Source: JAXLQL01 sp046331625
GTDB lineage: Bacteria > Acidobacteriota > Terriglobia > Bryobacterales > Bryobacteraceae
Assembly (NCBI GenBank): GCA_046331625.1
Contig: JAXLQL010000006.1
Location: 349,430-413,429 of the forward strand
Reading direction: 5' to 3'
DNA: 64,000 nt
Shown: positions 8,120 to 17,256 of the stretch, piece after piece
Position numbering within the stretch: the first letter of the stretch is position 1
Layout of the letters: the number at the start of each line of letters is the position of its first letter
Translations under genes and position numbers: made by a program
The notes under the pieces: generated by a model
Database searches by the model: none
Told to the model about the DNA's origin: nothing
What the model saw: the letters and a program-made list of their open reading frames with translations, nothing else

Positions 8120-8695
8120 CTACTTCGTAGCCGCCTTCGGCGCAGTCTTCACCGGACCCTTCGCAGCCGCCGCGGGCTTCTTTGCCGTCGCGACCAATTC
8201 GTCGAGCTTGGCGCGGATGTTCGTCTCCGAGTTATTCTGCAGGAACGCGTCGGCGCCGTCATACTGCCCCCGGATCGTCCCCGTGCTATCGATGAATACC
8301 AGCTTCGGAACGTATCCGGGAGTCATCACCGAAAGCTGCAGGTAGTTGTTGGCGGCGTCGCGAGTGGAGAGGCCCACCGGAAACGCGGGACGTTGCCGCG
8401 TCATGAACGTCTGGTAGTTCGTCGCTCCGCCCTCGGTGAAGTCGAGCCCGAGAATCTGCACGCCCTTGGCGGCGTAGTCGGCTTGGATGCGGCTCAGGAC
8501 CTGAGTCGCGCTTTGGCAGTGCGGTCAAGTGAACATCATGAAGGCGAGAATGATCGTCTTGCCCTTGTACTGGCTGAGGCTCACCGGCTGCCCGCCGGGA
8601 ATGTCGATCTTGAAATCAGGCGATGGCCGCGGCACTACGGCGGCATTGAGCGAAAACGCGGTCAGGCAAGCAGCGGCGGCAAAAAGCCGGGACAT
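8120..8695 (-). CDS. Predicted selenoprotein: exported thioredoxin-fold protein with UPHC active site
   Basis: Reading the minus strand from the ATG at 8695 gives 191 residues if the single in-frame TGA at 8525-8527 is decoded as selenocysteine. Layout: signal-like N-terminus (MSRLFAAAACLTAFSLNAA), PSPDFKIDIPGGQPVSLSQY, then the AhpC/TlpA strand GKTIILAFMMFT, then U57-P-H-C60, QSATQVLSRIQADY, GVQILGLDF, a cis-Pro region (GYVPKLVFIDSTGTIRG) and an Ala/Lys-rich tail. The TGA falls precisely at the first residue of the CxxC redox motif, and a SECIS-like hairpin follows it. The reading frame is coherent on both sides with no indel. Expected role is periplasmic or envelope thiol/peroxide redox chemistry. 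Alternative: a Cys-to-stop mutation or base error. Conventional calling would see only the C-terminal fragment. Confidence 0.8.
8489..8509 (-). promoter_or_regulatory. Bacterial SECIS-like stem-loop downstream of the in-frame TGA
   Basis: Bases 16-36 after the TGA, read on the minus strand, fold as GCG-A-CTCAG-GTC-CTGAG-C-CGC: a 5-bp stem, one A.C mismatch and a 3-bp lower stem. The apical GGTC lies 24-27 nt after the TGA and matches the GGUC apical sequence recalled for E. coli fdhF; bacterial SECIS loops sit roughly 16-37 nt downstream with a G at the loop start. Position and sequence fit SelB recognition. Confidence 0.7.
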
Positions 8696-8723
8696 GGTGG
8701 TCAATTCGGAATCCTCTCCCCTG

Positions 8724-8729
8724 ATTATA
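8724..8729 (-). promoter_or_regulatory. Possible -10 box of the selenoprotein gene
   Basis: TATAAT on the minus strand, 29 bases before the ATG at 8695. No good -35 hexamer is seen 17 bases further up, so the promoter assignment is tentative. Confidence 0.3.
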
Positions 8730-8814
8730 GACGCGGCAGCCGGGGGGACGTTTCGCGGCTGTTCCGATTGCTCGGACCCAGCGCCTGTAATACCATACAG
8801 TTCAAGGAGACTTC

Positions 8815-10194
8815 ATGTTCCGCCTCGATGCCGACCGTTCCGTTGAATTTTGTGACGGCTTGCGCCGCCGCGATTTCCTCCATGCCGGATCCATCCCGCT
8901 TCTCGGCGTGGGCCTGGGCCAGATGTTCGGATTGCAAGCGGCCGGCGCGGTTGACGCCTCGAAGCGGGACAAGAACTGCATCTTCCTGATGCTGGTGGGA
9001 GGCCCCTCGCAACTCGATACGTTCGACATGAAGCCGAACGCGCCCGCCGAGATTCGCGGACCCTACAAGCCGATCAAGACCAACGTTCCCGGAATGGAGA
9101 TCTGCGAGGTCTTCCCGCGCCTGGCCAAACACGCCGACAAATTCTCGCTGGTGCGCAGCGTCTACCACACGGCCGCCGCGGTACACGACACCGGACACCA
9201 GATGATGCAAACCGGCCGCCTGTTCCAGGGCGGCGTCGAACATCCGCACATGGGTTGCGTGCTGGGAAAGTTGAAGGGCCCCAAGGGTGATGTCCCGCCG
9301 CACGTGCTGCTTCCCCGCCCCATCGGCAATACCGGCGGCAACATGCCGCACGGGCAGAACGCGGGCTTCCTGGGCAAGACGTTCGATCCGTTCGTTCTCA
9401 ACGCCGACCCGTCCGACCCCAACTTTCGCGTGCCCGACATGCTCCCGCCGGATTATCTTTCGCCCATGCGCGTGGACCGCCGCCGCAACTGGCGCGAAAT
9501 GGTCGATCGCTCGGTGAGCAAGTTCGAGACGTCGCAAGACGCGCGGTTGCTCGATTCCACGTTCCAACAGGCATACACGCTGATGTCGTCACAGAAGGCC
9601 CGCGAGGCATTCGAACTCCACCGCGAACCTGAAAAGGTTCGCGAGAAGTACGGCATCAATCGATTCGGGCAGAGCTGTCTGCTGGCGCGACGCTTGATCG
9701 AAGCCGGGGTCCGGTTCGTCACTATCAACATGTTCGAAACTGTGTTCGACGAGATCACTTGGGACATCCACGGCTCAAAGCCGTTCAGCCCTATCTCCTG
9801 CTACCGCGATCTCGTCGGGCCGATGTTCGACATGGGCTACAGCTCACTGCTCGAAGACCTTCACGATCGGGGCTTGCTCGGTGACACCATGATCGTCGGC
9901 ACGGGCGAGTTCGGCCGCACACCGAAGGTGAATCCGGCGGGTGGCCGCGACCATTGGCCGCAGTGCTGGACGATGCTGGCAGCGGGTGGTCCGTTCAAGG
10001 GAGGCACCGTGGTGGGAGCGTCCGACGAGATCGGCGCCTACCCGAAGGATAATCCGGTGACGCCTTCGATGATCGCGGCGACGGTGTACAAGGGCCTGGG
10101 CATTGATCTCGAGACGGAACTGCCGGGGGCTCAGGGACGCCCGATTCCGCTGGTCGATCGCGGGTCGGAACCGATCGAGCGATTGTTCGCGTAA
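8815..10194 (+). CDS. DUF1501 family protein with Tat leader
   Basis: 459 residues. The N-terminal LRRRDFLHAGSIPLLGVGLG is a twin-arginine leader. The body is the DUF1501 family (alkaline phosphatase/sulfatase-like fold): LMLVGGPSQLDTFDMKP near the start, and GTGEFGRTPKVNPAGGRDHW towards the C-terminus carrying the metal-site-like residues. AAGGPFKGGTVVGASDEIG is also typical. Biochemical function is unknown. In planctomycetes and acidobacteria it usually lies next to a DUF1549/DUF1553 gene; here such a gene is about 21 kb away. The start has a good Shine-Dalgarno (AAGGAG, 6 bases upstream). Confidence 0.9.
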   Translation: MFRLDADRSVEFCDGLRRRDFLHAGSIPLLGVGLGQMFGLQAAGAVDASKRDKNCIFLMLVGGPSQLDTFDMKPNAPAEIRGPYKPIKTNVPGMEICEVFPRLAKHADKFSLVRSVYHTAAAVHDTGHQMMQTGRLFQGGVEHPHMGCVLGKLKGPKGDVPPHVLLPRPIGNTGGNMPHGQNAGFLGKTFDPFVLNADPSDPNFRVPDMLPPDYLSPMRVDRRRNWREMVDRSVSKFETSQDARLLDSTFQQAYTLMSSQKAREAFELHREPEKVREKYGINRFGQSCLLARRLIEAGVRFVTINMFETVFDEITWDIHGSKPFSPISCYRDLVGPMFDMGYSSLLEDLHDRGLLGDTMIVGTGEFGRTPKVNPAGGRDHWPQCWTMLAAGGPFKGGTVVGASDEIGAYPKDNPVTPSMIAATVYKGLGIDLETELPGAQGRPIPLVDRGSEPIERLFA

Positions 10195-10198
10195 GCTT

Positions 10199-10426
10199 GG
10201 CGGGACTGAAGCCTGCCCTACATCGCGGCGAAGCCGCAATCGCGGATCCGAGCGTGATGTGAGCGCAGGTGCCCACATCGAGAGCGGGACTCAAGTCCCG
10301 CGCTGGCTAAAGCCCGCCCTACACGGCAAGGCAGGTGCTGAAGGCAGAATCGGCAAGTTTTCGCGGGCAGCAACGCGCGTCCCGACAGTCCCGCGCAGGC
10401 TGAAGCCGCCTGAAGCCTGCCCCACA
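10199..10426. repeat. Composite of palindromic repeat fragments (copy 4)
   Basis: Three same-orientation pieces: 10199-10222 (GCGGGACTGAAGCCTGCCCT with a deletion), 10284-10323 (GCGGGAC-TCAA-GTCCCGC plus GGCTAAAGCC...CCTACA), and 10388-10426 (GTCCCGCGCAGGCTGAAGCC with a duplicated segment, ending CCCCACA). Fills most of the gap between the DUF1501 gene and the convergent SBBP gene. Confidence 0.85.
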
Positions 10427-10433
10427 AGGAAAC

Positions 10434-12785
10434 TTACTGCATCTCTGGTGGAGGAGGCGGGGGCAGTACGTGCAGCGCCACGCGCACTTGCTTGGGCCCG
10501 AAGAATACGTCCGGGTTCGAGACCGTTACGGTCGCGGTGTAATCGCCGGGTTCGAGCGCTTGCGGCTTCACCGTCAAGCCGACCTCAGTGGTCCCGTCTT
10601 TGGGATCGCGCGCAGCAGCGCTCAGCCAATCGGCGTCTACCGCGACGTCGAGCACCAGGTCCCGGCACGCCCGCACGAGGAACGCCTGCACGGCCGGAGC
10701 ATCGGTCCCTTGGGTCCAGGTGAAGTCGAACGAGTCGCCCGAGAGGAACATCACGGGATCGCAGACGCGTGTCAGGAAGCCGTCTGAGGTGGAGCCGCGG
10801 GCGTCGAGCAGCGCCTTCTCGGTGGGAAAGTTCGCCGAGAAGGTCTGCCCGGTGACGAACATCGCCCGCAGGGGACTCACGGCCAAGCCGTTGGCGTCAT
10901 CGTGATCGGCGCCGCCGACGAAGGTGGAGAAGATGATCTGGCTTGCGTCGGGGGTGAGCTTGGTAAGGAACACGTCGCGCCTACCGCGATGGGCGGCCTG
11001 CGTGGCGCGGTTCATGGGGAAATCGGCCGAAAGCGTGCTTCCGGTAACGTAGATGAATCCGTCCGCATCAACGGCGATGCCTTTTACTGATTCGTCGTCG
11101 ACCGCGGGCGTGAGAGCCGTTCCGCCGAGGTACGTGCTCCAGACAATTTCGGTGCCGAGTTCGTTGATCTTGGTGATGAAAGCGTCGCTGTTGCCAGCGA
11201 TCTTTTCCTGCACTACGCCGCCCGTGGTGGGAAAGTCGCGCGATCCGGCGAAGCCCGCCACGTAGGCGTTGCCCTGCCCGTCCACGGTGATGGCGTGGCC
11301 TTCGTCCGTTCCATTGCCGCCGAGATAGGTGAAGTAGCCGAATGCCGATCCGTCGCTGACAACTTTGGCCACGAATGCATCGCGCGGAAAAACACGTGTT
11401 CGAGCGGCGTTCGGCGTGGCGAGCCCGGCCGCGGTTACCGTGCCGGTCATGTAGGCCGCGCCTGCATTGTCGACCGCAAGTGCATAGATTTCGTTTTGCT
11501 TGCCCACGAAGGTGGAGAACATGAGATCGCCTGAAGGGCTGAACTTGGCGAGCAGGCCGTCGGCGCCGAGACCGCTGTGCTTTGGTTGCATGGCGTTCTT
11601 CGTGGGGAACTGCGCGGAGTTGGTGAAGCCGGCCACGAACACGTTGCCGAAGCTGTCGATGGCAATTCCGCGGCCGGCGTCGTTGCGCTCGCCGCCCATT
11701 AGCGTAGAGAAGACGATCGCGTTGCCCGCGGCGTTCAGCTTGGTGACGAAGAGATTGTTCAGTCCGGTCTTCTTCGATTGGAAGGCGTTCTTCACCGGGA
11801 AGTCGGCCGATCCGGTTTGGCCGGTGATGTGGGCTTGGCCTTGCGAGTCGACCGCGAGCGCGTAGGCGTACTCGAGGCTGCCGCCGCCGATGAAGGTGGA
11901 ATAGATGAGCTTCTTACCCGTGGGGTCGAGCTTCATGACGAACGCGTCGCCCGAGCCTTTGTTCTGCCCTTGCAGTGCGCTCTGGAGCGGAAAGTCGCTC
12001 GAGGCGGTGCGGCCGGCGAGGTAGATATTGCCATCGGCGTCAAGAGCGGTGGCGAAGGCCATGTCGTCAGCGCCGTTGGGAGCTTTTCCGCCGACGAAGC
12101 TCGAGTACTGCATTACCGGATCGATCACCAACGGGCGCGACGGGTCGTGCGCGCCGATTTCGAAGCCGACGCGGTGCGTGTTGGTCGCCCGGTAGCGAGC
12201 TGCAATGGAGGCGCGGCGGCCGGCGTGCTCTTGATACACGACAGGCGAGTGATGCACGAGGCGGCCGGCGGAGGTTTCGAGGTTGAGGTCGCCTGCAGGG
12301 CCAATCAACGGGCGCGCTCCTTCGAATTCGATCTCGATGGCGGCTGGGTCGGCTCCAGGGGCGACGACAAAGTCGTATTCAAACTGCCGTTGCTGACCGT
12401 AGAAGACGAGGTCGATGCCGGGGTAGACGCCGCGGTAACGGAGTCGCTCGTACTGATCGACGCCAGTGCGCCAATTGGCGGAGTCGCCACGGAGGTAATT
12501 CGCCTTGTGCGCCATGCGGTCGATTGTTTCGATCGTGGCCGCGCTGGCATTGCGAAAGCGCATGCGGATCACCTCCGGAGACGCTTTCCCGCTTGCCAGG
12601 TGAATCGTCACCTGTGACGGCTCGAACTCGAGCCAATAGCCCTCGCCGCGGGCCAGGAAGGGCGCCGTTGACGCCAGTTGGCCCTGATTTGGCTCAAAGC
12701 TGAGCGGCACTCCGTCGAGCGAGCGGCCAAACGCGGCTGACGCAGCCAACAGGACACACGAATAGCGAAGCACTGGGCGAACCAT
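10434..12785 (-). CDS. Secreted SBBP-repeat beta-propeller protein
   Basis: 783 residues. N-terminal signal peptide, then a domain of about 200 residues common in front of SBBP repeats (PLSFEPNQGQL..., YPGIDLVFYGQQRQFEYDF). This is followed by about eight SBBP-type beta-propeller repeats of the pattern YSTFIGG...DAxGxAYVTGxTxSxxFP, and a C-terminal Ig/BACON-like domain (DWLSAAARDPKDGTTEVGL, YTATVTVSNPD) ending in PPPPPP. Probably an extracellular or surface protein of unknown ligand. Strong Shine-Dalgarno AGGAGG before the ATG. It lies 67 bases downstream of the NHL-repeat gene on the same strand, so the two may be co-transcribed. Confidence 0.88.
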   Translation of the reverse strand: MVRPVLRYSCVLLAASAAFGRSLDGVPLSFEPNQGQLASTAPFLARGEGYWLEFEPSQVTIHLASGKASPEVIRMRFRNASAATIETIDRMAHKANYLRGDSANWRTGVDQYERLRYRGVYPGIDLVFYGQQRQFEYDFVVAPGADPAAIEIEFEGARPLIGPAGDLNLETSAGRLVHHSPVVYQEHAGRRASIAARYRATNTHRVGFEIGAHDPSRPLVIDPVMQYSSFVGGKAPNGADDMAFATALDADGNIYLAGRTASSDFPLQSALQGQNKGSGDAFVMKLDPTGKKLIYSTFIGGGSLEYAYALAVDSQGQAHITGQTGSADFPVKNAFQSKKTGLNNLFVTKLNAAGNAIVFSTLMGGERNDAGRGIAIDSFGNVFVAGFTNSAQFPTKNAMQPKHSGLGADGLLAKFSPSGDLMFSTFVGKQNEIYALAVDNAGAAYMTGTVTAAGLATPNAARTRVFPRDAFVAKVVSDGSAFGYFTYLGGNGTDEGHAITVDGQGNAYVAGFAGSRDFPTTGGVVQEKIAGNSDAFITKINELGTEIVWSTYLGGTALTPAVDDESVKGIAVDADGFIYVTGSTLSADFPMNRATQAAHRGRRDVFLTKLTPDASQIIFSTFVGGADHDDANGLAVSPLRAMFVTGQTFSANFPTEKALLDARGSTSDGFLTRVCDPVMFLSGDSFDFTWTQGTDAPAVQAFLVRACRDLVLDVAVDADWLSAAARDPKDGTTEVGLTVKPQALEPGDYTATVTVSNPDVFFGPKQVRVALHVLPPPPPPEMQ

Positions 12786-12852
12786 TTGGGAACCTCCTCG
12801 AGGCGTCTGTTTGAGCCTCAGTTCACCACGCGCAGCCGCCCGTGTAAATGGC

Positions 12853-15306
12853 TCACCGCAATGCGATTGTCGTGCCCGGTGGGCTGGCAGCGCTTCCTGT
12901 GTACAGGCGGATCGGGCGAGTCCCGGCCGGCGAGAACAACCCCGGCAGCCGGACGTTCAACTGGTACACGCCGGGAAAGCCCGGAGCGGGTCCCGACCAG
13001 AGGATCTCGGCCTCGCTCGTGCCTACCTGGACTCGGATGGGCGCGGCGCGGCCTTCGCCTGTGGCGTAAAGGGTTACTGTAGACCCACGCGGGGCCGGAT
13101 TCGATTCCGATGTGGATGATCCGTCGGGCAGGATCGCGGTGACGGGTCCAGTGCCGCTGTCTCGAGTGAAGAAGGCCGGCGCCGCGTCCACAACAGCAGC
13201 GCGAGTTCGCCCGATGGCCGCGCCATCGGAGCGGAGTTCGACTTCGACCTCGGTGCCCAGTTCGACGGGCGCGCGGACGACGAGGCGGTCGGGCAGCACG
13301 GTCACGCTCGCGGCGGCTTTCTGGTCAAATCGGACCTCGGGCTTTGAAGGCGGCTTACCGGGGATAGCAATCAACTGACCCGGGGCGATGAACGTTGGTC
13401 GAAGCGTTGCCGCGCTCCAGATGACGAGTTCGGCCGGAGCCGGCGGTGCAGGTGCGGGCGCGGGCGTTGTGGGCTCGGAGACGGGCTGAGTTGACTCCGC
13501 CTTCGGTGTCAACTTGCGGATCCGCTGGTTCTCGAGGTCCGCCACGACAATGCCTCCACTCGAATCGATGGCGAGCGACACCGGCACGTTGAACCGCGCC
13601 TTCGCCGCCGGTCCTCCATCGCCGGCAAATCCCGCGGACCCGTCGCCGCCGATCGTTTCCGCCGGCCCGCCTGCGGCGAGCCGCAATACTCGGTGGCCGT
13701 AGGAGTCGGCAATGAACAAGGCGCCCGAAACGTCCACCGCGAGCGCGGTTGGGAACGTTAGATCCGTGCCGGTTTTCACCGTGGAGATAAAGCCGTCGGC
13801 GCTGACTCTTCGGATCCAGTTGTTGCCCGCATCCGCGATGTAGAGCGCGCCGCGAGCGTCGAATGCGATGCCGGTAGGATTGTTCAGCCGCGCGGCCGTA
13901 GCGCGGCCACCATCGCCTTCGGAGCCCCGCTGTCCGGTGCCTGCCACAGTGGCGATCACACCGGTCGACGAGATCCGCCGGATCGCGTGATTGCCCGAAT
14001 CCGCGAAATAGAGCGAGCCTTCGGGACCGAACGCCATCCCACGCGGCCGGTCAAGCTTGGCCTTCGAGGCGGCGTCGCCGTCTCCGGAGTACCCAGCCGC
14101 GCCGGTCCCGGCCAGCGTGGTCACCACGCCTGAAGAAGACACCGCGAGAATCCGGTTGGCCGAGAAGTCGGCAATTCGCAGGCCGCCATCGCGATCCGCC
14201 ACCACCGCGACCGGGTCGCGCACGGCAGGCTCCTTCAGCAGCGTCTCAACCTGCCCTTTGCCGTCAACACGGCGTACTCGTTTGGCGCGCTGCTCAGCAA
14301 TGTAGAGATTGCCGCCCGCGTCGAGGGCAATTCCGATGGGAGTGGTGAGGCGGGTTTGAAGCGCGTCCTCGCGCTCGCGCACTTCGCCGGGCGTGTTGCC
14401 GCCTGCTGCAGTCGCAGGAGGTCCGGTGGAGGTAGCACGGACGACACGATTGCCTCCTCCCGCGTAGAGATTTCCCAGCGCATCGAGAGCGATGTCGCGA
14501 AGGCCAGCCGCTTCCATGCGAGTGGAGAACTGCCCGTTCTCCTCCCGCCGCATCACCTTGCTCGCGTCGGCGTCAAGAATGTAGAGGCTGCCGTCGCGGT
14601 CCACCGCCACTCCGGTGGGCGTACCGATGGGCGAATCGAACGCTCCGGCGAGCACGGCTACCCGGCCCTCGGCGGTCACGCGCCATACTCGCCGGTTCCC
14701 GCTGTCGGCCACGTAGAGATTGCCTTCGCGATCGCGGGCGAGGCCAGCAGGATACTGCACGGCAAGGGAGATCGGGGCGAGCTTGCCGTCAGCACTCAGG
14801 CGGAAGACACGATGGAGCTCATAGTCGGAGATGTAGAGGCTGCCATCTGGGACCGCCACTACGTTCCGGGGGGATTTCAGCGGCTCGGCAGCCACGGTTC
14901 GGATGACGCCATCGGGCGAGACGCGCCGCACGCGGCCGTTGCCGAGGTCGGCGATGTAGAGGTTGCCCTTGGCGTCAACCGCGAGACCATAGGGGCTGTT
15001 CAATGATGCTTCCGTGGCCGGACCGCCATCTCCCGTGAAGCCAGCCTGACCGTTGCCCGCTACGGTCGCGATGATGCCTGTGGGGGAAACACGTCTGACG
15101 CGATGATCGGTGGAATCGGCGATGTACAAACTGCCGCCACCGTCGAATACCAGGCCTTCCACGTTGAACAACAATGCGGAAACGGCTGGGCCTCCGTCTC
15201 CGGCGAAATTTCCGCCCACGATCGTGCTGATGGCGTATGAGTCGGCCGCGAACAGGAACCCGGCAGCGGCCATGAAGACCGCCATAAACGTGGCGAGGTG
15301 GCGCAT
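12853..15306 (-). CDS. Secreted NHL-repeat protein with TIGR03437-like C-terminal domain
   Basis: 817 residues. Signal peptide (MRHLATFMAVFMAAAGFLFA) followed by many NHL repeats of the form PxGLAVDAxGNLYIADxxNxRVRRV, interspersed with VATVAGNGxxGFxGDGGPA segments, together probably one or two beta-propellers (about residues 25-590). A Pro/Ala-rich linker (SEPTTPAPAPAPPAPAELV) leads to a C-terminal domain with SAATLRPTFIAPGQLIAIPG and STVTLYATGEGRA, which resembles the Solibacter-type TIGR03437 domain. Role unknown; likely extracellular binding. Purine-rich Shine-Dalgarno (GAGGGGG) before the start. Confidence 0.9.
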   Translation of the reverse strand: MRHLATFMAVFMAAAGFLFAADSYAISTIVGGNFAGDGGPAVSALLFNVEGLVFDGGGSLYIADSTDHRVRRVSPTGIIATVAGNGQAGFTGDGGPATEASLNSPYGLAVDAKGNLYIADLGNGRVRRVSPDGVIRTVAAEPLKSPRNVVAVPDGSLYISDYELHRVFRLSADGKLAPISLAVQYPAGLARDREGNLYVADSGNRRVWRVTAEGRVAVLAGAFDSPIGTPTGVAVDRDGSLYILDADASKVMRREENGQFSTRMEAAGLRDIALDALGNLYAGGGNRVVRATSTGPPATAAGGNTPGEVREREDALQTRLTTPIGIALDAGGNLYIAEQRAKRVRRVDGKGQVETLLKEPAVRDPVAVVADRDGGLRIADFSANRILAVSSSGVVTTLAGTGAAGYSGDGDAASKAKLDRPRGMAFGPEGSLYFADSGNHAIRRISSTGVIATVAGTGQRGSEGDGGRATAARLNNPTGIAFDARGALYIADAGNNWIRRVSADGFISTVKTGTDLTFPTALAVDVSGALFIADSYGHRVLRLAAGGPAETIGGDGSAGFAGDGGPAAKARFNVPVSLAIDSSGGIVVADLENQRIRKLTPKAESTQPVSEPTTPAPAPAPPAPAELVIWSAATLRPTFIAPGQLIAIPGKPPSKPEVRFDQKAAASVTVLPDRLVVRAPVELGTEVEVELRSDGAAIGRTRAAVVDAAPAFFTRDSGTGPVTAILPDGSSTSESNPAPRGSTVTLYATGEGRAAPIRVQVGTSEAEILWSGPAPGFPGVYQLNVRLPGLFSPAGTRPIRLYTGSAASPPGTTIALR

Positions 15307-15407
15307 AAGCGGTTTCCCCCTCTACTGAATAAGTGGCTTCAGCAAGCCAAAATTCTCACCCGATCCGATGAGGAAACTACAGACAAAAACGAACCGAACA
15401 AGACAAA

Positions 15408-17012
15408 ATGACCCGCATCGTCGCCGTTACCATGCTGGTCGTAGTGAGCGCTATTCCCTCACTCGCCCAGACCCCGATCCGCTTCAAGTCCTCGAGGACA
15501 TCCACCGCCAGCTCCGCCGAAGCCAAGTCCCGCGATCCGCTCCGCGCCCACCGAATCGTCCGGTACCTGCACGTGCCTACACTCACCGACCGGGCTGTGC
15601 TGGAAGGCTCCGGAGCACGCGTTCTCCAGTACGTCCCCGACAACAGCCTGCTCGTGTCGGCGCCACGCGACTGGACCGAGCCTGAGGGCACGGTTCGCGG
15701 CGCCAGCCTCATCCCGGGTGAGGCGAAGTGGAGTCCGGCGCTCGATGTCGCACAGTCGAGCGGGCTGTTGGCAGGCCAGTTGGCCGAACCCGAGAACCCG
15801 CATTTCCTGGTGGAGTTCTTCCCTGACGTTTCGGCCGGAGATGCGCGTGCGATTGCGAGCCAGGAGAGTCTCATCGTGGTGCAACGTGCCGATCTCCTGG
15901 AGCACCACCTGCTGGTCAGCGGATCAGCGAGCCAAGCCCGAAGCCTGACCGCTTGGGACGAAGTGGCTTACGTGTTCCCAGCGTCGGAGGCGTTGGTCCG
16001 CGGGGCCGCTGTCAATCCCTGCGCCGGCGCTGTAACAGTGCAGGGTCCCGTGGGCCAGTACATCGAGCGGGTGGGCGATGGCTGGGATGGCCCCGGCAAG
16101 AACGCCGCGGAACTGCAATATTCGTTCGACAAGCCGGCCACCAAGCTCCCAGCCGATACCGTGCGCACCGAAGTCGAGAGGGCGATGGCCGAGTGGAGCA
16201 AATATGTCAAAGTCAAGTTCACCTTCGGCAAGGGGCCGATGAAGCACGTCAACCTGAGCTTCGAAACCGGTCCGCATGGTGACCCGTTTCCGTTCGACGG
16301 CGCGGGGCGGACGCTCGCGCACACGTTCTATCCGAATCCGCCGAATCCGGAACCGATCGCGGGCGATCTCCATTTCGACGACGCCGAGCCTTGGCGCGTG
16401 GGCAACGATATCGACTTGTTCAGCGTCGCGCTGCATGAGCTGGGGCATGCCCTGGGGTTGGCGCACGCCGACAAGCCGGGTGCGGTGATGTACGCCTACT
16501 ACAGCCGGGTGTCGAGCTTGACACAGGACGATATCGACGCGATTCGGGAGTTGTACGCAGCGGCCAATTCAGATCCGGCGCCGGCGCCGCCTCCAGCGCC
16601 CACGCCCAGTCCGGCACCTTCGCCCCAGCCTCCGGAGAATCCGGCGCCCGCTCCGGCACCGAATCCGAGTCCGGCGCCAGCGCCAGCGCCGAGCCCGTCA
16701 CCCGAACCCACGCCGACTCCCACGCCTGCGCCTTCGGATAAGGTAGCTCCCGCGCTCCGGATTACCTATCCGGCGGCGGCGACTTACGCCACTACGTCGG
16801 CGTCGATCACGCTACGCGGGACTGCTACCGACAATGTCGGTGTCGATCACATCTCGTGGACTTCGAGCACTGGCGGGTCTGGGACGGCTACTGGGGCTCA
16901 GGAGTGGTCCGCTGAAGTCGCGTTAGTGCAGGGGATCAACACCGTGACCGTGCGGGCTTTCGACGCGGCGGGTAATTCTTCGTGGAGGTCGGTGGTGGTC
17001 ACGCGGCGGTAG
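15408..17012 (+). CDS. Secreted matrixin-type metalloprotease with Ig-like tail
   Basis: 534 residues. Signal peptide, an N-terminal region of about 200 residues that may act as a propeptide, then an M10-like catalytic domain with HELGHALGLAH (about residue 343) and the downstream Met turn GAVMYAYY. A linker of about 70 residues is made of Pro-Ala/Pro-Ser repeats, and the C-terminus is an Ig-like domain (TDNVGVDHISW, GINTVTVRAFDAAGNSS) similar to those on extracellular enzymes. Zinc ligands and Met turn are complete, so it is predicted active. Divergent from the NHL-repeat gene with a 100-bp gap. Confidence 0.9.
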   Translation: MTRIVAVTMLVVVSAIPSLAQTPIRFKSSRTSTASSAEAKSRDPLRAHRIVRYLHVPTLTDRAVLEGSGARVLQYVPDNSLLVSAPRDWTEPEGTVRGASLIPGEAKWSPALDVAQSSGLLAGQLAEPENPHFLVEFFPDVSAGDARAIASQESLIVVQRADLLEHHLLVSGSASQARSLTAWDEVAYVFPASEALVRGAAVNPCAGAVTVQGPVGQYIERVGDGWDGPGKNAAELQYSFDKPATKLPADTVRTEVERAMAEWSKYVKVKFTFGKGPMKHVNLSFETGPHGDPFPFDGAGRTLAHTFYPNPPNPEPIAGDLHFDDAEPWRVGNDIDLFSVALHELGHALGLAHADKPGAVMYAYYSRVSSLTQDDIDAIRELYAAANSDPAPAPPPAPTPSPAPSPQPPENPAPAPAPNPSPAPAPAPSPSPEPTPTPTPAPSDKVAPALRITYPAAATYATTSASITLRGTATDNVGVDHISWTSSTGGSGTATGAQEWSAEVALVQGINTVTVRAFDAAGNSSWRSVVVTRR

Positions 17013-17087
17013 CCAATGATGGGCCAGCTGTCTTCAGTCATGCACCATTCCAGGGCACACTATCGGGTGCTGGCGCTCGGGTCGGCG

Positions 17088-17127
17088 GCGGGACTAAAGT
17101 CCCGCGCTGGCTAAAGCCCGCCCTACA
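17088..17127. repeat. Half palindromic repeat (copy 5)
   Basis: Right half: GCGGGAC-TAAA-GTCCCGC followed by GCTGGCTAAAGCCCGCCCTA ending CTACA. The following bases (CGGAAAGGCAGG ... GGAATCGGCT) match the flank of the copy at 10284-10323, so the element extends beyond the palindrome. Lies between two convergent genes. Confidence 0.9.
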
Positions 17128-17256
17128 CGGAAAGGCAGGCGCCTATGCCGGAATCGGCTTGTTCTTACGAGGTGCGACGCGACTCCTCCGACGGCAATGC
17201 GTCAATCGCGCGTTCGATTTCTCGCAGCTTGTTCTCGTTCACTTCTCTTCGCCCTG

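Noticed and set aside
8489..8527. Frameshift or pseudogene explanation for the TGA in the thioredoxin-fold gene
   Set aside because: Both sides of the TGA are in the same frame, there is no indel, and the TGA replaces precisely the redox Cys with a SECIS-like hairpin after it. A point error remains possible and is stated as the refutation.
16499..16723. Gly/Ala-rich minus-strand frame
   Set aside because: Antisense of the Pro-rich linker of the matrixin; repetitive by construction.
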